This document shows, piece by piece, positions 13,155 to 22,182 of a DNA stretch of 64,000 nucleotides. Numbering within the stretch: the stretch's first letter is position 1; each line of letters starts with the position of its first letter. The notes beneath the pieces are model-generated. The model was not told the DNA's origin and searched no databases. It saw only the letters and a list, made by a program, of their open reading frames with translations. Position numbers and translations under genes: made by a program. This stretch comes from Aculops lycopersici (taxonomy: Eukaryota; Arthropoda; Arachnida; Trombidiformes; Eriophyidae): NCBI GenBank assembly GCA_015350385.1, contig WNKI01000002.1, forward strand, positions 2,349,700 through 2,413,699, given 5' to 3'.

Positions 13155-14951
13155 CTATGACTCCCGCCTCGTTATCCGTCGGCTAATTCGAACATTTAGC
13201 GCACACTTCGGTCTTAGTACCATTTCCATTTGCATTCGCGTCTTGTCCATGGGCGTGACTGGGTCAAATCTAAAGTTTCGCATCAGATGAAGCAGAATGG
13301 TTTTCATCTCGGCCATAGCAAACTTTTGTCCTATGCAATTCCTAGAGCCCGCCGAGAAGGGCACATAGGCAAATGGGTGGCGACCAACAGTATTTTCGGG
13401 TAAAAATCTATCCGGATTAAACTGTTCTGGATTAGGGTAGATGTCAGGATTTCTATGGAGTTGATAGATTAACACGAAGATAACACTACCCGGCGGGACT
13501 GAGTAGTTGCCAAGCTGTAGGTTATTTGTGGTTTGTCGTCCAATGAAGGGAACCGATGGGCACAATCGGAGTGCTTCCTTTATGACGCAATCCAAGTATC
13601 TGAGTTTCTTCAAAATATCAAGCTCAATCTCTTCGTTAACCGCGTTGTCGCTTAGCATATGTTCGGCGTAAACTTGGTCAACTTCCCTCCAGAGTTTCTC
13701 CTGAACTGTGCTATGGTGACTCAATAAGAATAATGTCCAAGACAAAGCCATCGCTGTTGTGTCGTGGCCCTCAAACATAAAAGTGTCCACTTCCTCTCTG
13801 ATCTCTTCATCAGTTAACTTTTGCTCCCCCTGAGCATTGTATTTTTCCAATAGGAGATCCAGGAAAGCTTTAGGCAGCTGAGACGCACCCTTCTTGTTTT
13901 CTTGGTATCTATCCACGGTACTTTGTCTCAAAACTTTGACTTTGTCTGCAAGTCGCTCTTGACCTGAATAGGAACTTGTTGTTTCTAAATCGGAAGAGTT
14001 GCCATTGGGGGCTCCTGTTGTTTTGGCACCTAAACTAGCCGATTTCTTCTCAGCTATCACACGCCTTGTGAATGAGTGCAACTTGTGCAGATGGTAATTG
14101 TATAGTTTGCCTAACTCCGTTCGGCTAAAGATAAAATCAAGCCAATATTTAGGCTGAATGATCCTCTCGAGAAAAGTTTCGCCCACCACGTAGATTGATT
14201 GACAATAGTCGTTGTTTGGATTCTCTTGAGCATCTATAGCGACTCCCATGATTGTTTCGCAGATAGCGTCCAGAGTGCAAGCAGTAATTACAGGTGTTAT
14301 ATCTAGCACAATACTGTTCTCGTTCCCTTTATCTGATTCTGAATTCATACTAGATTCAATTGACTCAGCTAACTTTCGCTTTATATTTCGTACCATCAAC
14401 TTGGACTTACGATCGAACACTGGAACAAAAGCTTGAAGAATGTTGAAATGGAAGGAAGGCACCAATAGCTTTCTTCTCGAGCGCCAAATTCTTCCGGGAC
14501 TTGTCAACAGGCCGTTGCCAAGCCATGGCCGCAAAAAGTCGTAGTGATATGACTTCTCCAAGAGAAAACTATCATTCAATACTGACTCAACAATTTCCGG
14601 CTTCCAAACACAAATCACTGGCTCCTGTCCAACCCAAAGTCTAAACAATGGCTCATTCTTGTAGATGACTGTGTGGCCTAAAACTGATTGAATTTGACTT
14701 GTATAAAAGTCCGCCGCATGCTGACTCGATTGGTTGGTCAGTAGTGAGAATACTTTTGATGGTACATTACCTAGAATTAGACTTGGCGTTGGTGGTCCAG
14801 GTAGTTTGTCGATTTTTCTTCTAAATTCTCGAACTCTTAATAGCTTCTTCGCTAGCAGATCTATCAAAAATACTAGAGTCAATGAAAAGCATGCAACTCG
14901 GAGCCAACTAGCACCAACAGAAACTAGGAGTTGGGTCAGGATCTCAAACAT
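13155..14951 (-). CDS. Cytochrome P450, CYP4 clan, single exon
   Basis: This is a microsomal haem monooxygenase; CYP4-type enzymes hydroxylate fatty acids, hormones or xenobiotics. The 598-aa ORF starts with ATG and has an N-terminal membrane anchor (residues 12-32), a proline-rich hinge (LPGPPTP, 50-56), the C-helix WRSRR (156-160), an I-helix with the CYP4-typical EVDTFMFEGHDTT (387-399), the K-helix EALR (459-462) and the haem loop PFSAGSRNCIGQ with Cys539. It is about 80-90 residues longer than usual P450s because of a Ser/Lys-rich insertion around residues 305-360, between the H and I helices. No intron is needed. The haem-loop and I-helix motifs make the family certain; the subfamily is not. 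Confidence 0.95.
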   Translation of the reverse strand: MFEILTQLLVSVGASWLRVACFSLTLVFLIDLLAKKLLRVREFRRKIDKLPGPPTPSLILGNVPSKVFSLLTNQSSQHAADFYTSQIQSVLGHTVIYKNEPLFRLWVGQEPVICVWKPEIVESVLNDSFLLEKSYHYDFLRPWLGNGLLTSPGRIWRSRRKLLVPSFHFNILQAFVPVFDRKSKLMVRNIKRKLAESIESSMNSESDKGNENSIVLDITPVITACTLDAICETIMGVAIDAQENPNNDYCQSIYVVGETFLERIIQPKYWLDFIFSRTELGKLYNYHLHKLHSFTRRVIAEKKSASLGAKTTGAPNGNSSDLETTSSYSGQERLADKVKVLRQSTVDRYQENKKGASQLPKAFLDLLLEKYNAQGEQKLTDEEIREEVDTFMFEGHDTTAMALSWTLFLLSHHSTVQEKLWREVDQVYAEHMLSDNAVNEEIELDILKKLRYLDCVIKEALRLCPSVPFIGRQTTNNLQLGNYSVPPGSVIFVLIYQLHRNPDIYPNPEQFNPDRFLPENTVGRHPFAYVPFSAGSRNCIGQKFAMAEMKTILLHLMRNFRFDPVTPMDKTRMQMEMVLRPKCALNVRISRRITRRES

Positions 14952-15344
14952 CTTGATGGTTGCTTGGCTAGAGACTAACTAGAATGGAAAAGGACCTCTT
15001 CATACTTGAGGCTATGGAATGATATTATTTATTTGTTTCTAGTTACTTAAGTGTTTAGACGTCTCGTTTGAGACAAAATACAAACTGAAAGCTAGAGTTT
15101 CCAAAGTGAAAACAAATAATTTAATCGGCGAGGATTGGAGGGCGAAAATGTCCAGTTGCGGAAATAGCTAGTAAGCTAGTTAGCTGCTGTTCAATGCTCA
15201 AGGTTAAACGAGAAAGAATTCATAGGCAGCAAGATTGGAACCGGAAATCGCACAGGGTCTTGGCGGCGGTGGTAGTTGTGGCAGCGCAGCCGCTGCACTC
15301 ACCTGTTGCTCGCCCCGCTCGCCAGAAATACCACACATGAGCGT
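14952..15344. other. Intergenic between P450 and zinc-finger gene
   Basis: About 390 bp between the P450 start codon and the stop of the neighbouring minus-strand gene. It presumably holds the P450 promoter. No clear TATA box or other feature was seen. Confidence 0.5.
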
Positions 15345-16520
15345 TTACGGGTCGGCTGTTACATTTGTTGCTGCTGTTGTTGTTGGTCTTGTTGTTTCCA
15401 CTCCTACTCCTTGGACTGGTACATCTACGGCCACCACTTCACTTTCTAACAAGAAAACTCCTTCGTCAATTAACTTGAATCTAAATCTCGACTGACCCTC
15501 GGCAGGCCTAAGACCATGTTGAGATTTCAAGTGTCGCGAGAGATTATTGCCGCGGCTGAACACCTTCTGACACAGGTGGCAGCAGTAGTCATGATTTTTA
15601 TCGTGCAACTTTGCATGAGTATTCAATCCCTCCTCGTTGAGTGTCTCAAAATCACACCTATCACATTTGTAAGGCTCTACAATCTGATGGCGCCTAACGT
15701 GGGCTCTCAGGTCACCCCTCTGTTTAAAAGTCTTCAGACATATAGTGCATTCAAAATTTCTATCTGTTTGGTGCTTGTATAATTTATGACTTTCTAATCG
15801 GGACGCAGATTTAGCTATATAAGAGCATTGGTCGCATTGGTTTTTGCTTGAGTGGACACGTATGTGCTCCTTCAGCAATGAAGAGCTTAGAAAGGTTCGG
15901 TTGCAGTCATTCAGTGTACATCTGAATATCTTAACCCTTATTCCGTTTCTTGGATACTCCTCAACATCGAATTTCATGTCGCCATCTGTGTGATGAGTAA
16001 TGATGGACGGTGGGATGATTGTAGTGAATGTCGGTAGCGGTTGGTGTCGAAGAAAGTGGTCGTCAAACTTGATCTTTGTCGAGAAAAAGTAACCACAAGT
16101 TGGACAGGCAAAGAGTTTTTGCAAAGTGTGAATTCTCAAATGTTCCTTGAGCAATTGTTTTGTCACCCTCTTAAAAATCTTGTTACAATTTGACCAATAG
16201 CACTTGTCAACTAACCGATGAGCATGATCTGAGACATGATTATAATAATGTTCCACTGATAAGAACTCGGACCTACATTCGTACCATTCGCAAATTAACT
16301 TAGTTGGCAATTGGGGAAAGTAATAACAGCCCTCTAGGCTTTCGAGCTTGTCGGCCAATGGACACTTGATCTCAACTTGGAATCTTTCCTCCAATAATTT
16401 CAGCTCCTGTCCTCCCTGATCCTTGATCTTCTGATGATACACGTGGTAGGAATTATGAACTGCAAACTCACTAGGGTCGTCGAATTTTTCATCACAACCC
16501 GAGTCCGTGCAACGGTACAT
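15345..16520 (-). CDS. HINFP: HINFP-like C2H2 zinc-finger transcription factor
   Basis: This resembles histone H4 transcription factor (HINFP/MIZF), which drives replication-dependent histone genes. The frame encodes about 391 aa from the ATG at 16520; it stays open upstream without an ATG, so an upstream exon is possible. About nine C2H2 fingers are visible, several of the atypical CxxxxC type seen in HINFP (CYWSNCNKIF, CTLNDCNRTF). The most telling parts are LKEHLRIHTLQKLFACPTCG and the final finger plus tail, VFSRGNNLSRHLKSQHG...SRFRFKLIDEG, which parallels the conserved HINFP C-terminal finger and its following RFRYKE-type strand. No KRAB or BTB domain is present. The assignment is from recalled family features, not from a search. 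Confidence 0.75.
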   Translation of the reverse strand: MYRCTDSGCDEKFDDPSEFAVHNSYHVYHQKIKDQGGQELKLLEERFQVEIKCPLADKLESLEGCYYFPQLPTKLICEWYECRSEFLSVEHYYNHVSDHAHRLVDKCYWSNCNKIFKRVTKQLLKEHLRIHTLQKLFACPTCGYFFSTKIKFDDHFLRHQPLPTFTTIIPPSIITHHTDGDMKFDVEEYPRNGIRVKIFRCTLNDCNRTFLSSSLLKEHIRVHSSKNQCDQCSYIAKSASRLESHKLYKHQTDRNFECTICLKTFKQRGDLRAHVRRHQIVEPYKCDRCDFETLNEEGLNTHAKLHDKNHDYCCHLCQKVFSRGNNLSRHLKSQHGLRPAEGQSRFRFKLIDEGVFLLESEVVAVDVPVQGVGVETTRPTTTAATNVTADP

Positions 16521-17004
16521 TTCTTCCAAAGCTCCAGTTAGGATCTGGAGATCATTGACTTGTGCATCGATGGATTGATGAGAGATGATAAATACTAGAT
16601 AATCGTAAATAAAATAAGATTCCTATCACATATTTAATATTGATATTTTGGCGCCGAAACTCGGGTACACTCGTAGTTCACTCGAGGATTTACTATTAGC
16701 GCATTGCATTTTTCGAGTACTCTGCGAACATAACAATGATCAGCTGCTCGTTCTGAACTTCGCGTTCCCCATAATTTTATTGCGATGCATCCTGCGCGTC
16801 TATCATCGGCGGTGGCCTTTTTTCCATATCAGTTACACAAGTTGCTAATCATAAGCACATCTAGGAAAATTTCTCTCAAACATTTTAACAAAAGACAATT
16901 ATAGGTATCCTCGTAAACTTAGTTAGCTCACTGATACGTTTCTGAACACAAGCAGTCTGCCATTTGGATTCCAAGAATCAAGCTAAGAACCAAATAATAT
17001 CAAC
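16521..17004. other. Divergent intergenic region
   Basis: About 480 bp between the divergently transcribed HINFP-like gene (minus) and PPP1R11 (plus). It is probably a shared promoter area. No TATA box is obvious. Confidence 0.5.
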
Positions 17005-17328
17005 ATGTCCGCCACGAATACCCTAAGACCACAAACAGCCAGAACAACCACCACAACCACTACCACCAGTACCGGGGCCGCACCAGCTCAGAGTAGCTCA
17101 ACATCGGCAACAATCAGACTAAAAAAGAAAGATAAGAAAGTTGTTTGGAGTAGCCAGACGGTGGACAATGAGGGAATGGGAAGGAAGTCTTCAAAATGTT
17201 GTTGCATTTACCAGAAGCCGCATAAATTTGACGAATCATCTTCAGATTCCGAAGACGAAGACTGTGATCATTGCAGAGGTCACGTCGAGAAGAAAGCCGG
17301 TGGTGGTGGAGGCGCAACTAAAAAGTAA
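17005..17328 (+). CDS. PPP1R11: PP1 inhibitor-3 / E3 ligase PPP1R11
   Basis: This is a small heat-stable inhibitor of protein phosphatase 1, also described as an E3 ligase. The 107-aa ORF starts at ATG with a Thr-rich N terminus. It holds the family core: KKVVW (the PP1-docking KVxW-type motif, with V where many orthologs have R), then VDNEGMGRKSSKCCCIYQKP, which matches the highly conserved inhibitor-3 block, followed by a Ser/Asp/Glu patch, CDHCRGH and a Gly-rich basic tail. An AATAAA lies at 17418-17423. The next gene (atlastin) is convergent, with stops about 220 bp apart. Confidence 0.9.
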   Translation: MSATNTLRPQTARTTTTTTTTSTGAAPAQSSSTSATIRLKKKDKKVVWSSQTVDNEGMGRKSSKCCCIYQKPHKFDESSSDSEDEDCDHCRGHVEKKAGGGGGATKK

Positions 17329-17547
17329 TTTTCGTGTTGTGTCATTCAAGAGCTAAGTTATCGTTTTTAGTATCAGAAGAGATCAAATCAAGTATTAGTA
17401 TTCAACCGACAAACTGCAATAAATAAACACTCTGAATGACGTAACACGAGTGAATGATTTCCATGGAAGCCAGTAAGCAAAAAAAAATTTTGCGTTATCA
17501 AAGATGTTTATTCCCATCTCTTATAGACAGATTCGGTAGTATCAAAG

Positions 17548-19194
17548 TCAAGCTCTTTGTAGATTGGTTCCCATCGCCGTGTTCATTGCCGTATCCATAG
17601 CTTTAAGCCAACAGTACTCGGCTACCTTGTCAACACCAGTAACGACCTCGGGGAAGTTACCTGTGTACTTCATACTCAAATAGGCCAATATGGAGATGAA
17701 AGATATTGTTGCTTGGAGGTAGAAGAAGTTTGCTAATGGAGCGATACCAACAATGTCGAATATCCTGCTTAAGGTGAAGGCCAAGAACCAGAAGCACAGA
17801 AGGATTAAAGTGGATCCCCACATGTTAAACATGTTCTTTGAGTTATTTGCCTCAACAAACTCCTCGAAGCTCGTCGTTAACTCTTTCAACAAATTATCCG
17901 AAAACGATCTAGAGTAATCCTCCTCGCCAAGCTTCTTGGTTTTCTCAAACATATCCAACGATTCTCTTAGAAATTGAGTATGTTGTTGCTCTAGTATTTT
18001 GGGATTGATATATGGCTTTTGTGGTCCGCAAATCTTCTTCATCGAGCTGAGATAGAAGTTTTTTGAATTCGCGGCTGCTGCTAGATTGCTGGCCTCTGCG
18101 GTGGCATCATAAAGATTCTTTGCCTCGGGTATCTTTTCGCCCTTGAATGTTTCGGCATAAACTCTAAAATACTCCAATAGTGACTGTCCGTTTACATCGC
18201 ATCCTCCAATCTTCTTGACAAGTAGGTTGTTCGGACTCAAGACTGAAGGTACAAAAACTTTCAAATGCTCAACAAAGTTACCTTTCATCTCAGATATTTG
18301 GCCCGTGAATGGTCCACCCTCCTCTACGGAAACTCGCTCACCTGGGTAGGGCAGTAGAAAACAATTCTTTCTCTCAAAACAACTCTCGATTCTCTTTCTG
18401 GTCTTGCTATCTGCGCTATCTGGGTCCTCGTCATCAATCTGTAATTTCTCGTTCAGTAGACTAAGACCACCCTCTGCTCCATAACTATGATCATTTGGCG
18501 ACCTCCAATCTCTAACTAGGAAGCACAACTCCTGGAAGGGCTTCTCCGCACACTTGTCCAGCACAAGCTGGCCATATGCTAGGAAGGTATCCAATATTTG
18601 CAGATTATCCTCTTGGATATTGTTCATCACATTATAAATTTGAATTGAACTTGTTAATGTTGATAGGGCAAAAATGATTGCTGTTTGCCCGATTGTCTGA
18701 CGAGAATCAAATGCACCTTGAGTGTCCATCAATAGAACGGCAACCTCCTCACCATTCTTTCTTCTAATTACAATTGGATCACTCCAAACCAAAATGCCAG
18801 TTGTCTCTGGTTTCGAGCCGCCTCTCCACGAGAATCCCTTTAGCTCAGAGTTTGGGTCACCTAACCAATCTGATTCACCATCTGATTCTGACTTCTTGTT
18901 TTCTTTAGATTCACTTTCCTCCACATTACCCTGACCTTCCTGTTGCTGCTTTTCTATCTGCTCTTTTTCGCGTTGTTGTTTGTAACTGATATGATATAGA
19001 TATCTAAGGAAAAAGTTGAGCATGAAGGATTTGCCCTTCCTAAAATCGCCTGCAATGGAGACAACGCAAACTGGTCGATCGCGACACTTTTCATTCAGGC
19101 AAATCTCGGCAAGAGCATCGATGTTGAGCTCTAGACCGTTGCTCTTCTTATCTAACCTAATAATTTGCTTTGGTTCTCCCATCTGGTCGGCCAT
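17548..19194 (-). CDS. ATL1: Atlastin, ER-fusion dynamin-like GTPase
   Basis: This is an ER membrane GTPase that tethers and fuses tubules to make three-way junctions. It is a single-exon ORF of 548 aa from ATG. The P-loop is GDFRKGKS (49-56), carrying the Arg of atlastins; G3 is DTQG (157-160); the G4 RD motif appears in LVRDW. The helical middle domain follows, then a hydrophobic hairpin near residues 455-515 that forms the two closely spaced membrane segments, and a short C-terminal amphipathic tail (AEYCWLKAMDTAMN). A Gln/Glu/Ser-rich insertion at about residues 73-110, between the P-loop and switch regions, is unusual. A minus-strand AATAAA lies at 17507-17512. Confidence 0.93.
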   Translation of the reverse strand: MADQMGEPKQIIRLDKKSNGLELNIDALAEICLNEKCRDRPVCVVSIAGDFRKGKSFMLNFFLRYLYHISYKQQREKEQIEKQQQEGQGNVEESESKENKKSESDGESDWLGDPNSELKGFSWRGGSKPETTGILVWSDPIVIRRKNGEEVAVLLMDTQGAFDSRQTIGQTAIIFALSTLTSSIQIYNVMNNIQEDNLQILDTFLAYGQLVLDKCAEKPFQELCFLVRDWRSPNDHSYGAEGGLSLLNEKLQIDDEDPDSADSKTRKRIESCFERKNCFLLPYPGERVSVEEGGPFTGQISEMKGNFVEHLKVFVPSVLSPNNLLVKKIGGCDVNGQSLLEYFRVYAETFKGEKIPEAKNLYDATAEASNLAAAANSKNFYLSSMKKICGPQKPYINPKILEQQHTQFLRESLDMFEKTKKLGEEDYSRSFSDNLLKELTTSFEEFVEANNSKNMFNMWGSTLILLCFWFLAFTLSRIFDIVGIAPLANFFYLQATISFISILAYLSMKYTGNFPEVVTGVDKVAEYCWLKAMDTAMNTAMGTNLQRA

Positions 19195-20381
19195 TATGAT
19201 GTTGTTTCTATTTGTGCTACTATGGATAATATAAATGATCGAACAGATTTCAGTGTAATAGTGTTATATTCATGAGAGGTGAAGTAATGATAACAATGAG
19301 AATATGGTTTGGAATATTCATTAAACTCTGGGAAAATATGATAGAAGTTGTGCCTTTGTCTGTTTACTGGTGAGGTAAACAATACGAAATTATTAATGGA
19401 CTAGCTTGACTTGTAACTCTGCATCAGAGTCGACATGATAAAAATAATGGCTTCATCTATTTCTTTTTCTCTCATCTCGCTAGTGGCTAACCAGTTTTTG
19501 CATGTACAGAAATTTCCTGCGCGCTAAATTCAAAACAACAGCTTGAATTCCGCGCATTCCTTTCAGCTTCAGTTTCATGTGCTCTTTGTGTCTTTGTCTC
19601 ATGGAAAATATTCTAATTTCAACAATAGGTCTGTATAATTTAGATCATACAGGCGAATATTGGATTTAATATATAATATAATACCCACTTAATCTAACCA
19701 AAGTTGCAGGTTCTCATTGAGACTGACCAGATGTAAGTGTATAAATACTCCAACACCTAGAAACAGGTAGAGTGCTGTGGTAGTCGTGAGCTCGCTTTAG
19801 GGGGTGGCGGGTTGTCGGGTAAAACTGTCATTCACTTTCTCCCCTTGGGAAGGTCTGAGATATGGGCCGCCCGCGGGTTTAGGCTTGCGGGTAGGTGTGT
19901 CCCTTGATGGGCGTCGGTGGAAATCATCGCACGATACAACGAGAAAACTGTAACCCCACGCGACCGACTGAAGACGAGATTCGCGCCGACGAGTGACTCC
20001 AAACGGAGCGCGAGTCGGCCGATTCGATTTACGTGGCCGCAAAAGCCACAGGTCGCCGCATGGGGCTGGGATTGGATCGCGTCCAAGCGCTGCGCTTCAA
20101 CTCGAGAGAAGTTGCAAGCAATAAGCTCGATTTGCGAGAGGATCTGGGAAACCAGAATCCGAACTTAATTCAGACTACTGCACGACTAAGCAGCACCATC
20201 ATTTTTTGCAAACTTTCATCACCATCCAATACTATTAGATTGATCGAATGAGCATCCAGGCGCTCATTTTGAATTAGCGTAAAAGTATAGGATATTCTCT
20301 GAAAAATATCAACGCAGGAGGATTGGTCGCGAAAACCGATACAATTTGTCTGCAGATTTCTTGTAGACAACCTAGACCAGC
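19195..20381. other. Intergenic up to the retrotransposon
   Basis: About 1.2 kb between the atlastin start and the left LTR. Short antisense open frames around 19800-20250 overlap on both strands and show no domain. The region presumably contains the atlastin promoter. Before the insertion it would have been continuous with the upstream region of the GET1-like gene at 29214. Confidence 0.5.
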
Positions 20382-20567
20382 TGTTGTACCGTAGACTAAA
20401 GAAGTAAAGGGAAAAGCACGTTTACTGTAGTTTTGTGTATGAGCGACTGTGTGTCGGTTTTTTATTCTCCCGTCTTTATATACCCGTTCGGGTAGCTAAT
20501 AAGGGGTGTGTACTGATCGAAGAGGGCGTGTACCCTCGGGCTGCTCGCGCATCACCGACACCACACA
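20382..20567 (-). repeat. Left LTR (3' LTR of the element), 186 bp
   Basis: It begins TGTTGTACC and ends ACACCACACA, so it has the TG...CA termini on both strands. In element orientation it contains a TATATAAA box (20475-20482) and an AATAAA polyadenylation signal (20461-20466) just downstream, which shows the element is transcribed on the minus strand. It matches 28855-29040 throughout. Confidence 0.95.
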
Positions 20568-20703
20568 CTATCGTTTTAAATGGGAAAAAGATATAAGTTT
20601 TGCATTGATAATTGGCGATATAATAGTCATGGTAGGTTTTTGGCTGTTGAGACTTCCGTCTCACTAATTGAGGTTGAGAGTGTTTGTGATGATTAGCTTG
20701 TTA

Positions 20704-22182
20704 TTATTGATGTTTTGGTTTGCAGAAACGCATGTGGTTGATGTAAGCGTTGCGTTGAGAGCGAAAGACCTTAGAGCAGTTTGGACAGGTGTCCTTTATC
20801 AGGTTTTCTCCAATTGGCTTCCATCCTGTGATAGGTACCGAGTCTTCCTTATGGTAAGTTTTTACCATGTAATTCTGAGTGGATTTAGGCAGTGTTATCT
20901 CGCTCGGTATTGAATGTTTCTTCACGTATAATCTCATGAAAACCAATGCGATTAACGCAGATGATGTTGCGCAATGATCCACAGCGCGTTGTCCTATTAC
21001 CTTAATGGGTTTGATGGTAGCATCAATTAACTCCTTGGCTTGTTTCAAGTACTCCTCGCTCTGTAGGACTTCGTTAGCTCCATCTCCTATATACATGGTG
21101 TTGGTGCGAGCAATATATAATCCCGTAGTCGCGTGGGTGCCAATGGGGATAATATAGATGAGATCCCTCTTTTCCAGTTTGTCCTCGTAGAGATTTACTT
21201 GTATCTTTTCACTAAACTTGTGAATGTCGTATCCTTTGATTATTTTGAGTATCTCCTCATATTCCACCCAATTAGCTGTATTCTTGGGCAAGTTAGTTGT
21301 AGGCACATAGCCGGCAGCTGGTCTAGGGATAGTTGTTGGTCCTAGCTTCTTTTTCCTTCGGTAAGCAACTACCTTAGAGCGACAGTTAGCTAGGGCTTCT
21401 TCGGAGAGCCAACTCTTTTCGCTGTTGGGATAGCCTTTCCAAGTCACCTGGAAGTGGATTTTTCCTCCTCTCGTTCCGTGTGATATAATGTCTCCGACTT
21501 CATATTCCGTATCCTCATCCTGTTCTTCGTTGGCTCCTACATCAATCTCGGTTTCACCGTCATCCTCTGATGATGAGGAACTTGATACCACTGGGATAAT
21601 TATGCCACCTGGTGACTTCCTTCTGATGAGATTGGTCCTGGTACTTGTTGTCGGAGTTGCTGTTGATTTTCTAGCGGTTTGAGGCGGTTCTCTCCTGTTG
21701 CCTAATCCAGAGGTCCCTGGTGTTGGGTTACCGGCATCACAGGCGACTAAGATTGGCGATGGTCTATCCATTGATTGTGTTCTACTGGCTAAAGGTTGGC
21801 GATTGCTATGTGTGGATTGCTGACTTGTTTGAGATGAGCTAGACGATTGAGTTTCCTTGGTTTGAGATGATTTGTCCGCTGGATGATCTGAGTTTGGTGG
21901 ATCGTTATTCAATATGTCCATACAGAGGACGTTCTCAATATTATCGACGCTAGTTGGAGCGGGTGGAGCTGAATCTCCCATGGGTTGTGAGCTAGGGATA
22001 TTTCCGATGAATGGATCGCAGTCGCGACAGGTAAATGTATCACTTGTTTCCAGATTGTATGATGGGTTACAAACGTAGTGGAAGCGCTTGAAGCAGCCCA
22101 GGCAGCACATCATATCTGACTCCGATGGTAGGTAGCAATCCTTATAACAAATGTCGGCTGTGTCCGCCATTAATCGTGACAT
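20704..22182 (-). CDS. Env-position ORF: PHD-like finger, chromodomain, C48-like protease region, C2HC finger
   Basis: This 492-aa ORF starts at ATG and lies between integrase and the 3' LTR, on the element's strand. Residues 12-55 have Cys/His spacing of a PHD finger (C12, C16, C27, C30, H35, C38, C52, C55). Residues 60-225 are Ser/Thr/Pro-rich with an acidic run. Residues 227-276 read as a chromodomain (YEVGDIISHG ... FQVTWKGYPNSEKSWL). Residues 341-420 alternate hydrophobic strands and contain H350, D367, Q398 and C404. The H-to-D step of 17 and Q-to-C step of 6 equal those of SENP1/SENP2 SUMO proteases, although the usual HW and DCG neighbours are changed. Residues 466-488 form a C2H2/C2HC finger. 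There is no signal peptide or membrane segment, so it is not an envelope. The protease reading is an inference; chromodomain and fingers are well supported. Confidence 0.75.
   Translation of the reverse strand: MSRLMADTADICYKDCYLPSESDMMCCLGCFKRFHYVCNPSYNLETSDTFTCRDCDPFIGNIPSSQPMGDSAPPAPTSVDNIENVLCMDILNNDPPNSDHPADKSSQTKETQSSSSSQTSQQSTHSNRQPLASRTQSMDRPSPILVACDAGNPTPGTSGLGNRREPPQTARKSTATPTTSTRTNLIRRKSPGGIIIPVVSSSSSSEDDGETEIDVGANEEQDEDTEYEVGDIISHGTRGGKIHFQVTWKGYPNSEKSWLSEEALANCRSKVVAYRRKKKLGPTTIPRPAAGYVPTTNLPKNTANWVEYEEILKIIKGYDIHKFSEKIQVNLYEDKLEKRDLIYIIPIGTHATTGLYIARTNTMYIGDGANEVLQSEEYLKQAKELIDATIKPIKVIGQRAVDHCATSSALIALVFMRLYVKKHSIPSEITLPKSTQNYMVKTYHKEDSVPITGWKPIGENLIKDTCPNCSKVFRSQRNAYINHMRFCKPKHQ

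Noticed and set aside
19797..20251. Overlapping frames on both strands upstream of the retrotransposon
   Set aside because: No domain, mutually overlapping, no splice or promoter support.
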